Of a DNA stretch of 64,000 bases, positions 44,542 through 58,443 are shown piece after piece. The DNA is from Cordia subcordata (taxonomy: Eukaryota > Streptophyta > Magnoliopsida > Boraginales > Cordiaceae), in assembly GCA_028554755.1 (NCBI GenBank), contig JAPTOF010000002.1, positions 8,419,001 to 8,483,000 of the forward strand. The letters run 5' to 3'. Position 1 is the stretch's first letter. Each line of letters starts with the position of its first letter. The position numbers were made by a program, and so were the translations under genes. Below the pieces are notes generated by a model. It had not been told where the DNA came from, searched no databases, and was given only the letters and a program-made list of their open reading frames with translations.

Positions 44542-47500
44542 TTAGAGAACATTATCAATGTTGTCGTCTTTGCCATTCAGGAACCCTTTAGCCTCCTCTT
44601 CATCATTGTCACAAACCTTTCTCATCTCCAAGCTAGTCAATTTCATGGCTCTGAAAGCCTCACCTTCCCAATTTGTGCATACCAGCACAACATAGAGAAT
44701 TGAAATGGCACAAGCTGCTTGAGCAGATAGGAGTCCGAACCATAACCCACTAAACCCAACATTTAGCGAGAATGCTAAACCAACAGCAACGGGAGTCCCC
44801 ACCAAGTAAAACGAGTAAAGGTTGATACGGGCACCCACGGCTGGTCTGGCAGTGCCCCGAAGGATACCGCAGCCAGTAGTTTGTGGACAGTTGCCAAGCT
44901 CGCATAATCCAATAATTGGCAACACTGATGCAACTAAAGCTTTGAGCATCTCATCTTTCGTGAAAAAGCCACCCCACTTCTCTCTAAAGATCACGGTCCA
45001 AATAACATTGAGCAGTCCGATCACAATTGCACAGCCAAGTGCAACCATTGCTGCTAACTTGGCTTTGTACGGCCTCCCGGCTCCCAATTCATTTCCTACC
45101 TACACGAGAATGAAATATAACAAATTAAGTTACAGCCGGGATTCTAATTGTAAAATAGAGATAAAATCAAACCGATTTCCGAAATGACCTTCTGGATATT
45201 CTTCAATGTCCCGGCTATTTCACGGAACGTGAAAAGCAGACAATTAATCATCTACTTCCAGAAGAAATCAAAGAATTTCTTGGAGGTTTGGGCACTAGAA
45301 GGATGTGGTGTTGCTCATATTTTACAAGAAATGCTTACTTATAAATCTGATCATATTAGAGCTTGCCCGGAAGTACTTGGTACTACAATCATTGGAGGCT
45401 TGAAGGGCAAAAGAATTCCAAACCAAGTATAATCAAAAAATAAATAGATTATAAATCAATAAACAACTAACAAGGAGGAAAAAGAAAGAGATTTTGATCT
45501 GACTTGGCATTTGAGATGAGACCTACATTTCAATTTTAAGGGGTCCCATTGCTTTCCATTGTGGAGCATATGATGAGGAAAAAAAAAAAAAAAGAATGTA
45601 GACCAAATGATACCATTTGGATAGAAACAACAAGAGATGGAAATTAAACAATAGTCGGATAATTATCCACACATACGGATTTCGTACAATATTGGAGCAT
45701 AATGCAAAAGGAAGCACGATAACAATTAGCCACTTGGTCAACCATAGGTGGTTACATGCTTCTGTCATACATAACAGAAAAAAGAAACAGAAATTGGCCA
45801 CACATGGAAATAGAATGTGGATAAGCCAACACTTGCCATGCCAGATTTGTGTGTAATTTACATTATAATTTCAATCAATTGCGTAGGACCCCATTAAAGA
45901 GATGTATGATGCAATCACGTAACACACCAAAAGCATTTAACTTTGAGCACATTTCATGCATATTTGCATCGAACACGTTACCCGAAAGCAAATTTCCTGT
46001 GCCGACTAAAGAATGTCAGACCTCTCTATCCATATACCTAAGCATCCCAAACTAATGTTTCGACTCAAAAAAACAAAGCAAAAAGGTATAAAAATTATCA
46101 TAGAAATCGATTCTCTCTCGCATAGACGAAATTAACATCCAATAAGAAAGGGTTCGTCCTCTATCAAGTGAATAATTTCAAGCAATCTCACTTTTAAACC
46201 GAATACTATGTATTGATATTCGTTCTAGCTATGTGCTGGTGGCGCATTCATATTTAAAGCAAGGATTTTAGTGCAACCTTCCCTTTCTGGAGGCACTTTA
46301 GGCTGTCATTTATCATGAGCATATACTAAAGGTATGATGATAACCGCAAAAAATCAAACTGATAAAACCAAATTAAATTTAGTTCATCCTCATCAGCATT
46401 TATGCAACTGTTATTAATCTACATAAAAGGATATCACAGCATGTTAATAATCTATGCAATAGTCGAAGAATAACACGCAAGAAACAAGAAATCCGATCAC
46501 GTAACTGCTGTAAGATTACAAGTATTAGTGCTATCTTTTGACATGCTTACTTTTAATCAGAGGATTATTGATGGCTTTTTCAAGAATATAGAAATGCTTA
46601 ATTTAGAAATCACACGGTCCCACTTTATTTGAAGCTAATGCATTAACAAAATATCATACAATTATTCTCAACAACATTATTGTATTGTTTTTAACATCTA
46701 CTTTTTCAGCCTTGCTAGCTAGCAAGCATACCAGATAAAAGAATAATGACAAAAACATATTTACTATTTACTATTATTACCAAAGCAAACAGGTCACTAG
46801 AAATGCGAAATTGGCTATAAAAGAAGCAACCAGTGACAGTAGCAGTAACTGTGGCCATCAAAGGATGACACACAATAACGTCAGGGTCCATGCTATCCAA
46901 TGCAAAGCAAGAGAGAAAAGTAATAATATGTATCGATGTGTGTGTATATATATATATATATGTATATGTATATATAAAATAAAGTTGGTACTTATAACGC
47001 TAATGATATAAAAAATAAAAGAGTAAACACCAAGATAAAGATACGATAGAACACTCACCCTGGCAGAGACACAACCAGCCAAGGCCATGGGAACAGTGTA
47101 CATGAGGCTAGTGGTCTGGATGAGGATGCCAGTGGCAGCCACCGCAAGCTTAGGATTAGGCAAGTAACCAGCAAGCACTGTCACTATTTCATACCACCAC
47201 CACTCCAAACAAATCCCAATACAACTGGGCACTGCCAGTTTGAGTAAAGGGCCCACCCCACCACAAACCCCTCCAATCCCAGCCGTCCATTTCCATTCCC
47301 ACCTCCCATACACGTACACATAACCCATCATCAGAACCACCATGTGCAGGTTCGTCAACACCGAAGCCATTGCCACGCCTGGGACCCCCAGCCCCAGCAC
47401 CACCACCAAGGCATAGTTTAAAGGCACGTGGAAAATGACCGCTATAAAAGTACACCACATCTGCGGTTTGGTCACCCCCTGTGACCTTAGATAAACCCTC

Positions 47501-48282
47501 AAAGGTTGTAACAGAGTGTTGGTCAATAAGTCTGGGAGGGAGTATATGCAATAAGTTGCAGCCATTCTTGTTATATCTTTGTCTTGACCCATAAACAACA
47601 TGATTGACTCGAGGTTGACCCACAAAGTGCTTATGGGTATGATAGCTAGGAAAAGTATGAAAACCATACGCTGGAGCGAAACTGAAAGCAAATCCCAGTT
47701 CTTGCTACCATAGGCTTGGCTGCAAACTGGTTCAAGCCCTGAGGCTAGGCCCACCAGAACTGAATAGCCTGTAATGTTTGTAAAGCCAATGGAGAGAGCT
47801 CCACCAGCTAGCTCTAGGCTGCCTAGCCTCCCCAGGAACAACACTGACACCACTGCTCTCACGTACACTAAGCAGTTCATTGCTGTTATTGGCAAAGCAA
47901 TTGACCATAGCTCCTTCAGTTCCTCCACCACCTCATGTTGCACAACACAACACAACACAAACAAACAAAATTACTAGTATATCATTAAAAACATACCACT
48001 AATCACCCCCAACTTAATAAATAACCACTGGACATCTTTTATGATTCTTTTTATAAATAAATAAAAAAAAAACCATCAACACCATTTTTTACAAACAACC
48101 CGCCGCGTGTTTGGCTGTAAATATTTTTGCACATTCAAATAGATACACACATACATATACATATACATATCTGATGTATATTAAAGAAAAAGAGAGACAA
48201 GAAAGCAGTTGTAGGTCATGGAGGTTACCTGGCATGGAGAGAAGAGTTTATGGGACGAAAAGTCTTGATCTTTTTCAGCCAT
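44542..48282 (-). CDS. MATE-family (DTX) efflux transporter, three exons
   Basis: CDS is the complement of 48229-48282, 47059-47931 and 44542-45099, giving 494 aa, usual for plant MATE proteins. Junctions are clean: CCATGCCAG|GTAACC, ATGAG|GTGGTG, GCCAGG|GTGAGT and GTGTAG|GTAGGA, all phase 0. The protein reads [19 protein letters not shown], then [89 protein letters not shown] and [19 protein letters not shown]. These are the twelve-helix MATE motifs of the Arabidopsis DTX48-51 (ADS1/ABS3) clade. Such proteins are proton-coupled exporters of organic compounds, placed in endomembranes or vacuole in this clade. Substrate cannot be read from sequence. The 1.96-kb second intron holds an unexplained plus-strand frame. 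Confidence 0.93.
45184..45432 (+). pseudogene. Unexplained protein-like fragment in MATE intron 2, opposite strand
   Basis: Two overlapping plus frames look protein-like and join by a likely frameshift: [20 protein letters not shown] then [40 protein letters not shown]. The composition is unlike the surrounding intron. No start or promoter is visible. It could be a processed gene fragment or a transposon piece; I do not recognise the family. Confidence 0.3.
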
Positions 48283-48723
48283 TAGCGAAGGTCGAGAAAT
48301 GAAAGTGAAAGAGAGAAAAGCTCTCAGAATGGCATATATGCTCTCTGCAAAACAGCGGGGAAAAGTGACTGCAAACAGTGTCAGCAAGAATATATATATA
48401 TATATATATATAGAAACAACAAAACGAAAAAAAAAGAAGAATCTTAATCCTGTGATTCAATACAACTTGTAAAAACGAGGAGAGAAATGAGAGAAGCAGA
48501 AAAATTAATCTACAAACCCACCCTTTGTCACCAGAAATGAGATTTTAAATATCAGGAGTTATAGCAAAAGGACCTGAAATGGTGATCAACAGAAGATGTA
48601 ACCCAATGGAATAGGTAGCTTAGGTTGCATATATGTGTTGATACATACGTATATATAAATATATGTACTTAAATGAGAAGAAAAGTAACATATAGAGAAT
48701 GGTTTCTTGTTAGTTCGCTTATG

Positions 48724-48731
48724 TATTTATA
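48724..48731 (-). promoter_or_regulatory. Candidate TATA box of the MATE gene
   Basis: The minus strand has TATAAATA about 440 bases before the start codon. Between them lie a (TA)n run (48390-48411) and pyrimidine-rich leader-like DNA. An alternative start site nearer the ATG is possible. Confidence 0.35.
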
Positions 48732-51216
48732 GATTCTATAGAAACTATGTGTGAGGACTGAGAAGAAGGATTAAAAGCCAAGTGTAAGACTTTTTGCTAA
48801 TGGCGGCGACTGTGACAAGGTGTAGATTGGAAGCTCTGCCAAAGCGAAAGTTGAGAAGACACATGAACAAAATAGAAAGGGAAAGCTTTTTTTTATGAGA
48901 GAGAAAGTGGAGAAAGCGACCCTTTTATGCGAGAGGGAGAGGGACACTGGGATTTTGGCCAGCACCTCATGAATTCTTTAGTTTCTATCACCATCAGTAT
49001 TCCGATCTGTACTCTTTATTAGGTGTAAATTATACCATTGTTACTTGAACCCCCCAAAAAATATATTCCATTGTTTCTAATTATGTTCCATATTGTCTCA
49101 TTAAAAATTTTATCACAAAAATACGTTGGAACAAAAATCTAGGTTAAAAAAAAAAAGAGTGCACTGTGTACTTATTTTCTCCTCATATTAGATGTATCGA
49201 GAAATCTTTAAGTATATATATTGATCTTATAGTTTCTCAAATATTATAATTGATGATATTGATTAAATGAACTTGACAAGTTCTTATTTGAAAAACTTGA
49301 TGAGCTTTAGTTCCATATTTCTTGAGGAGTTCATACATGAATTTCAGCAAAATATTTTGGCATGTAGTATCATTCACGTATTGAGTAATATATTGGCATG
49401 GTTTGAGGAGGTAACAATATTGTGGAATCTCAACGAACATCAATATCTAATGATTTTAGCATATATGAAAAACATAGTTCATTGTAAATCAAACAAATAT
49501 TCATTAGTTTTCACGCTCAATCAACTTCAATAATGAGTCTCTTGATATAATAATCTTATATCACTTATTTATAATGATAACAAAATTTATGTGTAATATT
49601 TTTGATGCATTTATATTGGTAAAGAACCAAACTTTGGTAATAAAATAAAAAATAATAGTGCAAGCACGCAGGCACAAGTAGTTTAGCATGGAAGTATAAT
49701 ACTCTAGGACCAATATTTTTTGTTATCTTCACAAACTAAAATGGTCCATCAAAAATCAAAATATTCAAATACTCACAATATGAGGTGTTTGGCTCTAAAA
49801 TTTCTTTTGCTAAAGTGATTGGTGGATAATATTCTTTTTAAACTTTAAGTTGAATCAAAATATTTATCTTAAAATCTTATACGAATACATTATTGATAGC
49901 TCTCCATAAGTCCCTCTTATATATGTTTATTCATAGAAACACATGGATTATTAAACTTTTTTTTCTTTAGAAGATTTGTGCTAAAACAAACATATAACAA
50001 TATTCGAGATATTTCAGCTCATACAGAAGGCTTTGTGATTCATTGAATCTATTTCTCTGGAGATTTACACTTCAAATATCTCTAGTCTTTTAAGAAAATA
50101 TCATACTCATGAGATACACTTATACATGTATAAATTGTTTCATAATTATAAACTGCAAATGACGTTCTTTTAAGAACTACCAAGCTAATTAAAAATTGCA
50201 TCCACCACATAACTACATATCTCCTTGTAATTAGTTCCAAGTCTTTAATACTTGGTTTGTATAAAAAAAAAAAAAGGTAGGATGAGTGAAAGTATAACCA
50301 CTTAATACACTAGCTTACTCCTTGACTAGTATTAGCAGTCATTAAGAGTTACGCAGTATGTGGTAGATATTTTAAAGATTCTCAAGCAATATGGGTTTAA
50401 TTTATACAATACTTCCTCTCCATCTTATATGCAGAAATTTATCAACCAATAAGATCCAAAAGTTTACATTTTTTAATATAATTTTGCCTGGATTGCGTCT
50501 TTTTATATTTAACTAAATATATTTACGACAACATCTTTAGATGGACTTCAGTTTATTATTCTCGCTTTTTCATTATAATAGTAGCTATCACTTATGCAAA
50601 TATCTAATCATGATTATTTTCACATTTTGGTTCACTAATTTCAACAACAATATAACTAAGTAAGATCTCATCATCAATAGTTTTAGTTATTTTGTAAGGT
50701 GCCTTATACTCTCTTAGATTAATATACTTTTCTCACTTATAACTTCACTTGTTTGATTGATTTGATATCTTCAAGATATCAACCATTTAAGAAAAAAGCC
50801 AACTTTTTTATTATGTTTTTTTTTTTTTTGAATCGATAAGTCTACCACACTTCAAGCATTATAGTAATCATATTTTCTAATATGTTTCCCCATTGATATA
50901 TTAAATATTAAGATTAGTATTTAAAACTAGTTTATGTGTCTTTGTCACTTTTTTTGCATTGAGGAACATCTTCCAATCTATTTGGTAATATAGAATTTTC
51001 TAAACTTTCATGAAAGTTTATGTAAGAATCAGATTCATTCTATAAAATTTTTATATTTTCAACTTTTGTGTTTTTCTCATTCGGATGTTAGGAATACTAT
51101 TTCAATAATTAACCAAATATGATATTTAAATATACTAGTTAATAATATAAAATATTTAATAATTGTCTGAAATTTAAATTTAACATAAATTTCCAACTCT
51201 ATTTCATAAACACATC
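48732..51216. other. MATE upstream region and AT-rich spacer
   Basis: GA-rich tracts at about 48880-48950 could be promoter elements of the MATE gene. 49000-51200 is AT-rich with no recognised gene. Some stretches (50640-51060) resemble decayed retroelement DNA but no domain can be named. Confidence 0.4.
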
Positions 51217-51219
51217 TTA

Positions 51220-51610
51220 CACTATAAAAAAATTTGAATTTAAGACGGAAAATTTCCATCTCTAAGTTACAAAATTCCATCTCAAAATGGATTTGAGACA
51301 TAATTTGATATAGAAATTTTCTATCTCAAAAATTATCGTCCCAAATTTTGAGATGGAAAATTCTATCTCTAATTGAGATGAAAAATTTTCCATCTCAAAT
51401 TCTGTCTCAAAATAGATTTGAGACGAAAATTTTCCGTCTAAAAAAAACCCTTGTCCCAAATTTTGAGTCAAAAAAATCCATCTCTAATTGAGATGGAAAA
51501 TTTTTCATCTCAAATTTGTACTAACTTGTTAGAAAATTTAGTCCAAAGTTTCTGTCTCAAATTGAGACTAAGCGAAAAATTTTCATCTCAAATTCAACAC
51601 TTTCTAGTAG
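51220..51610. mobile_element. Small CACTA-like element with subterminal repeats
   Basis: Starts CACTATAAAAAAATTT and ends TTTCTAGTAG (reversed CTACTAGAAA), like CACTA ends. The inside is dominated by about ten copies, both orientations, of GAGATGGAAAATTT-type motifs, a typical subterminal repeat pattern. Target duplication is not exact (TTA/TAA). No coding. Confidence 0.5.
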
Positions 51611-51841
51611 TAATTAATGCATTGTAGTGAAGCAATAAAAATATATTCTGCACAATAAAAATATTTAGATGGATTTTTTTTCTTCACCAATGGGGAGTAA
51701 TTACTGATAAGCAGTTGGTTTTTTTTAAATAAGTTTTGCGATATGTTGCATAATATGTTCCCGAAACTAGGCAACTTTATTCTCATAAATAATAGTCTAA
51801 GAATATACACTTTTAGGTGTTCAATGAAAAATTCCACTAGA

Positions 51842-51882
<41 letters not shown>

Positions 51883-53587
51883 CCCTTCAATTTTTATAGA
51901 CATTTAGACAATTCTAACATCTTTATTTGGAATTGCCTTGTAAATAATTTTTCTCTTGAAATCAAACAGCAAATCTAATAGTTGCATATATGAATTTTCA
52001 AAAATTCTTCTCACTAGTATTGCATCCATATTTGGATCAAATAACTTCTAGATATTCAAATAAATTATATAAAATCTAGAAAATAATGTTAACAATTTTC
52101 ATTTGTGTTTTTGGCTAGAGCTAAGCATACAAAGATATTGTTTAGAGTAAATACCCTCCCTTACACTTAATTTGAGAAGACACTTTGGTCCCTCAACTTT
52201 CAAATTTGGACATTTAGACACTTTGGTCCCTCAACTTTCAAATTTGGACATTTTGGACCCTTAGATTTGACCCTACTCACAATGTTACTCTAATTTTCAA
52301 ACCCCATCCAAATTTTAATGTTTTACACGCATCATTAGCACGTGATAGTGTTTTGGCTAACAAATGAGGGCAAGTTTAGATTTTGCCTATCATCCCAAAT
52401 AAGCTTATGTTACTCGTTTAATTGTAGCGAAAAAGGGACATTTCCACTCCTTTTTTCTCTCACGCCATTGCTACCAAAACAACTCCATAACTAATCCTTA
52501 CGTTATTATGTCCTTTCTTGCTCCATTGCTGGAACATAAAAGGAGCTTGCATGTTGGGGGGGGGGGGGGTTATTGATTTAAGTAGTTAAACCTGACTTCG
52601 CGACATTACAAACTTCGACACTGAGTGTTAAAAAGTTTCGCAATAGATTCTAATGCCATTTAAAATAAGTGAAATTCTTAATTGTTGTTAAATTCTGTTA
52701 ACCGATGCCAATGAGAGTGAATAAGTGTCCCTCTTTTCTCAGTTAACTGAGATCTAAATTTTTTGCTAATTTGTTAAATTTCTTGGCAACATTGTGTTAA
52801 TTTCTTTTTTTTTGGCTAAATTTTCTTTGTGACATTGGGTCGATTCTTGCTAATTTTGTGTCAATTAGCGTTTGAAAGTATTTTTTCCCAGAAGCATTTG
52901 ATATAAATTTTCACTATGATAATCAATTTAAAGATTAGCCTAGAAAGTAATATATTGGTGGAAACACTTATATTATGAGAGATTTGCATTATCTATGATT
53001 AGAATGATTATGTTAAAAATTAAAAAAAAAAGTTAGCAATAATATTATAACCAATTAAATTAGTGTAAGGAATTGATTCTTTCAGAGAGAGAGAAAGAGC
53101 CAACACGCTAACCCGCTTAATTAACCTGCTCCAAGCGACTCGAGTCAACTCTATCCAACCCGTTTGTTAGCTTATTTTGATATTTTAGTTTTTGTTTCCC
53201 CATACTAAGTTAATTTAACTCATCAATTTCTCACTGTATCGTTTCTTAAAAGTAAAAGCCTAAAATAATGATTGTCTCGAATTATCATCTCAAAATTCAC
53301 AGTGCTTACTTTATAGTTCAAGGTCGATGTGGGACATCAGAGTAAGGATGTAGCTTGTTGCTTAAATAGGTTTGGTTAAAGAATAATCTTCACACCTTAA
53401 AGAAATGTACAAAAATAAAATAAAATAAAATAGAGCTATAGTCAAAATTGATCTCTAGCATAGTACACAGAGCAAAAGCACATAAATGGACACCATCAAA
53501 TCTGCCCCGTAACTTACCTTGACGAGAAAAAGGGACAGACAGGTGATATACACCTCAAGCGCATCATCTATTGTGTGTCTCGCTGGG
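51611..53587. other. Gene-free spacer with short repeats
   Basis: (TA)n at 51846-51880, a poly-G run at about 52555-52569, and the duplicated block listed separately. No gene recognised. Confidence 0.5.
52179..52254. repeat. 38-bp tandem duplication
   Basis: Two copies of the unit starting GACACTTTGGTCCCTCAACT, within a longer segment resembling a common plant dispersed repeat (TTTGGTCCCTCAACTTT). Confidence 0.9.
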
Positions 53588-53595
53588 GCTGTGAA

Positions 53596-54544
53596 TAGGG
53601 GCGCTTGGGCTATTTCTAACAACTCTTTTATTTTTTTTTTAAATTTAAGTAATTTGAGTCATTTTTAATAATTTGAGATTCTCTATTTTCAGTTATACTC
53701 TAACAGCTCCTTTATTTTTTATCAAACTTTTAATTTAAGGAATCTCTATTTTAGTTTTATTCCAACAGTTATCTTATTTTAAAATATTACAATCTTAAAG
53801 CTATGGTAAATAGGGGATGAGATTTGGGTTTTGGCTTTAGGGGATGCAAAAAAACCCTACATATGGGTATTTTGTTTTAGGGTTTTGAAAAAACTCAAAA
53901 TTTGAGAGATGGGATAGGGGAGCTGTTAGAACACATTAGCACCAATTACTCTCCTAAATATGGGGGCTTTTTATATTTAGAGTTGCTGTTGGAGTAAGCC
54001 TTACTGGAGAATTTTTGCCCCAATCAATTTATTTATTTATTTTTGATATAATATTTGGAGAAGGACCTTTGTTCAGTTCCCTACCCCAATTCATCAACGG
54101 GAAACACTTTTTAGGGAATTGGGGAATAGGGAAAAATGAACAGGGATTGGGGAATCCTCAAATAATATAGGTTTCAAACATGCAATTATAAAAACTAAAA
54201 AACACAAACAAAATATCTATCAAACCATTAAACCTGCCATTATAATTAATTATATAGACCATATAATATATAATATGTGCTCATGTGGATGTCTGATTTG
54301 GGATTTGGGGAGTTTACCTATTTCTTAGAAAATATAATATATAATATGTATTAATATATATATATATAATATTATAATTAAAAGAAAGTAGTTCGGGTTT
54401 CGGGGATTCCCCAAATAAAAAAAAATTTTATTCTATTCCCCAACCCGATTCCCCAATCTTTTTTCCCATCTTTCCAAATCCGATTTTCTCAAACCCAAAA
54501 TTTTGGGTCGGTGATCGAATTGCTTCAAACAATACCCACCCCTA
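53596..54544. mobile_element. hAT-type non-autonomous element with perfect 8-bp duplication
   Basis: GCTGTGAA is duplicated exactly (53588-53595 and 54545-54552). Ends TAGGGGCG and CACCCCTA are inverted. Interior has no coding; it holds a second MITE (53608-54001) and GGGGATTGGGGAATC-like inverted motifs (54100-54460). Eight-base duplication and TAGGGGTG ends are the hAT signature. Confidence 0.88.
53608..54001. mobile_element. Tourist-like MITE, 394 bp (family 2, copy 2), nested in the hAT element
   Basis: TTG/TTA on the flanks. Ends GGCTATTTCTAACAAC and GGCTTACTCCAACAGC (reversed). Carries GGCTTTAGGGGATGCAAAAA, the reverse complement of the block in copy 1 (42802-43194), so the copies are opposite in orientation. 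Confidence 0.8.
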
Positions 54545-54552
54545 GCTGTGAA

Positions 54553-56245
54553 CATGATCCTCAAAGGACACTGCAGATCTCTCAATTTGGGTACATCTTT
54601 TTTCTTCTTTTTCTTTTGCATTTTGTTCCTTTTCAATTCAACTTAATTGTTAATCACCTATAGAAAGGCTTCACGCTCTTCATTTATGATCGGCCTTCAA
54701 ATTTCTTTTGGCTTCCATAAAATCTGTTTTGCAACTTCATAAATCAGCCCCACACACATATAACTTGCGACAATTCACTAATATATAAAGATAAATTAAT
54801 TGAACCAATAACTTAGTGGTCTAATAGTATATCTTTCATCTTTAATGTGAATAGTCTTAAGATCAATTCCTATTGATTGCATGTAATATGTAATCTGATA
54901 AACTAATTGATGAAAGATATTACCTAATATGCATGTTTTTGCTATAATAAATTTTAATAATCATGTCCCTGATATTTTCAATGTTGCGCGTATTTGTGTA
55001 TATGTATATATACAGAACGAGCATCTAGTCTAGTAATAATTATTAATTTTTGTTTTTGTCGGGCATCTTATAAATTATAATAGTTTCTAAAGGTTTACAA
55101 TAAAGAAGCAAATTAAAGGGGAACAAACTTCATTGTCGAAATCTTGATCAGAATAAAGTGTGGATATATCTAATTAATTAATAAGATACGTCAATTAAAA
55201 ACATTCTGCACCAAGAAGAATTGAAGGTACGCTCCTTCATTCAATTCGTCTTCATACATAAAAGTAAATTTTGTATGTATGAAAAATAGCAGTGGGTTTA
55301 TGCATGATGAGTGTTATGACTTGTATATGTGTATATATATTAAATTATTTTTATTAATTGATTCTGTCTTGGTTTAATTTACTTTGTTACACATACGTAT
55401 GTGCCGTTGTCGACATAAAATGACGTAAACAAAAGTGAAACACTACGAAGTTGGCCTATGGGTTGTTAGCAATTTGATGTTGGCAATTTTTGTTTTCTCT
55501 CTCACTCTCTCTCTTAATTGTTAACTTACACGTAGCTCGAATTTTCGTTATGAAAGCACAATAGAGAAGAAATTGATCATGATTCATGCTTACTTTAATT
55601 ATATTTAATATTTAATATAAAAAGAAATTGTACTTAATTAATATGCTTTAATCAAGTTTAAACAAACCCTCTTATTGGCTATTTGTTTCCGACAACTTGC
55701 TAGTGTGCCCTTTTTTTGGTTTGCTAGATACGGGGTATATATACTCAGCCCTTCTTTTTATTTCTCTTAAAAGGGGAAAAAAAAAAAAAAAAAAGAGAGA
55801 GAGAAAGGGTGAGAGAGAGAGAATTAATACTGCTGGCTAAGCTAGCTAGCAACCCCCTTGTTGACATTCTTGTCCTTTAATTTATTAAAGAGGTGAAATC
55901 TAATTGGTCAAACGCAGCATCCAAAGAGGAGAAAAAGTAGCACGCTTTTGAAAGATTTGGATGATAAATAATTATATATAATAATATAATTTTAATAAAA
56001 CTCTCTAGTTAAGCACGTCGTCACTTATCGTGGCAGCTTATATTTGTTGCATGACGTGAATGATGAGGACCACGCATTTCATCAAAACGCATATTATCCT
56101 TCACCCTTAAGCATCGTGCGCTGTTTACGTAATTATTATACTACGAAATGATTATTTTGTATAAGAAAGTTGAAATTATCATAGCTTAATCAATTTAATT
56201 TAAGCTGAACGCATGTTGCATCATTGTATACTGCGCGAGTGTCTG

Positions 56246-56288
<43 letters not shown>

Positions 56289-56907
56289 GTATATCTGTGC
56301 ATGTGTGTGAAAATTACCTAATTAAAGGTGGCATATATATAGAATAATGTTCGCTTTAATTTCGTGATTGATAAGTATGAGTATTAATATATCTAATTAA
56401 AGGTGGCACATACTATAATGTTTACTTTGATCTCATGGCTTGTTATATTAATCAGAAGGGGCATTTTATTCCCATAATCTCTCATATATACATATACAGA
56501 TATCCTGGTATATTGAATTAGTGCAATAGTCCAGTAGTGTGGCTTGGACGGGACTAAAACACCACAGTGGAATATTAACGATTATACATATATATGTATA
56601 TGTGTGTGCGCACGCTGCTTAAAATTAAGGTGAAGTATAGCTTTAATTTGATAACTAAAAGAAATAATACAAACGCATAACCAGGAATCCTTCGTCGGGG
56701 GAAAGGGGCATGATCTATTGACGTATTTGAAAAGAAATCAACGTCCAGAGATAATATATTACATATAACAATAATTATTATGACAAAAGTTGGTGATACT
56801 AGATTTTTTTTCAAACTTAAATAAGTGTAAAAATATATTCTTTAACAAAATAAATTAAAAAAATTATGTGAAGAAAAGTTTACTGATTCGATCAATTAAA
56901 TTAAATT

Positions 56908-56945
<38 letters not shown>

Positions 56946-58136
56946 GAAACTATCCATCCCAAATAAATACATAAATAATAAACAAAAAAAACTCACTAAA
57001 TAAATAAGTTCTATACAAAAAAGTATCTCAATTTTATGAACTTTTTTAAATTTATCTTAAGAAAACACTAAGTGCCTAACCAGCAAAACAAAAAAATTAA
57101 GGATCATTAAAATTTATTCGCTAAAATGACTTATTTATTGCAAAAATTTAATTATTAATATATCATCTGCACAGAAAATATATACTAAAAGGATCATTTT
57201 GGGAAAAATTTTAGACAAAAGAAAAGAAGAGAAAACAAAAACTATGGGGGCCACAAGAAGAATTTTTAGAAAAATTTACACACAAATTCTTTCTTTTTCT
57301 ACTTCTTCTTCCAAGTGCAGGATAACCCCAAGAATTTCAAATGTCATTTGAATTCAAAAATGAAAATTTGACTATCTAAAAATAGTTAATATTGAATATC
57401 TAATAATATTGACTACTAATATATACTTTAACACTTTCTTTTTTTTTTTGGGGGGGGGGGTTGGGGAAGGGGGGGCCACCTGGAACATAAATGACCCAAT
57501 AAATTTGTGATACTATTAATTTTTTTTTCAAATTTCGCTTTTTCCAAAGATAGAAAATTTAATTTCTTAATAAAATATTTTCTATTCAAATGTAATTAAA
57601 AAAGTGTTTAATAATAAAAAAATTTAAATAAAACGCTTTTAAAAAATCGGTTCAAACAAACCCTAAGAGGTAAAGAAGTCCCTTTGCAGGAATAGATCTC
57701 CCATGGAGAATGTACGTTATTGCGTCAGAGGGAATAGAAAAACGAAGAAAAAGAAAAGTTTAGAAATGCTAGCGCTTGCACACTTTCAGTGTATAATGCA
57801 ATAACAACATTATGTTCCACTTGTTTTACACACAGTCTGCAAACAAGTATCCAAGTGCTTAACCATGTTTTTATTTTTTCTCAAAGCGTTGCCAAACACT
57901 AGAAGGCCCTAAACAACGCTTTCTAAAAGTTTGTATGCTCCATTTCAACCATTGAGCTAGTATTTGGCGATGCATCAAACACGAAGAAACAGAACATCGT
58001 AGTTAAAGCTATAATACGACCTTTCCTCATAAAGATGTGTTTATTAAATATTCTGTCTGTGAATAAGAGGACAACAGAAATACTTTTATTGATTCGCGTT
58101 AAGTACTCTCTACAAATATAAACTAAAGTATATTTA
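54553..58136. other. Long AT-rich spacer
   Basis: No gene recognised on either strand. Simple repeats: (TA)n at about 56252-56284, (CT)n at 56911-56941, purine runs near 55779-55821, and T/G homopolymer runs at 57436-57474. Confidence 0.5.
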
Positions 58137-58361
58137 GGGCCTGTTTGGATTGGTTTTTTTTCAGAAAAAAGTAATTTTTTTTAAAAAGTTACATTAAATT
58201 TGCAATAACTATTTGATTTGGCTTTAAAAAAAGCTGAAACTCTAGAAAAAGCTCAAATACAGCTTTTTTTATAAGTTAGAATTTTCAGCTTATAAAAAAA
58301 AACTGTTTTTCAAAAGCTGTTAAAAAAATCACTTTTGAAAAAAGCCAATCCAAACAAGCCC
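58137..58361. mobile_element. Tourist-like MITE family 3, copy 1 (225 bp)
   Basis: TTA duplication (58134-58136, 58362-58364). Ends GGGCCTGTTTGGATTGG and GGGCTTGTTTGGATTGG (reversed). Internal AAAAAGTTACATTAAATTTG is shared with copy 2. Confidence 0.88.
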
Positions 58362-58443
58362 TTAGAATACAAAGTAAAAGAGTTACTAATATAATATCCA
58401 ATGTTTAGCAATCCCACTTTTATATTATCAAAATAAAGAATAA

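Noticed and set aside
44305..44703. Plus-strand 132-codon frame
   Set aside because: Antisense to the last MATE exon and its 3' region; no domain.
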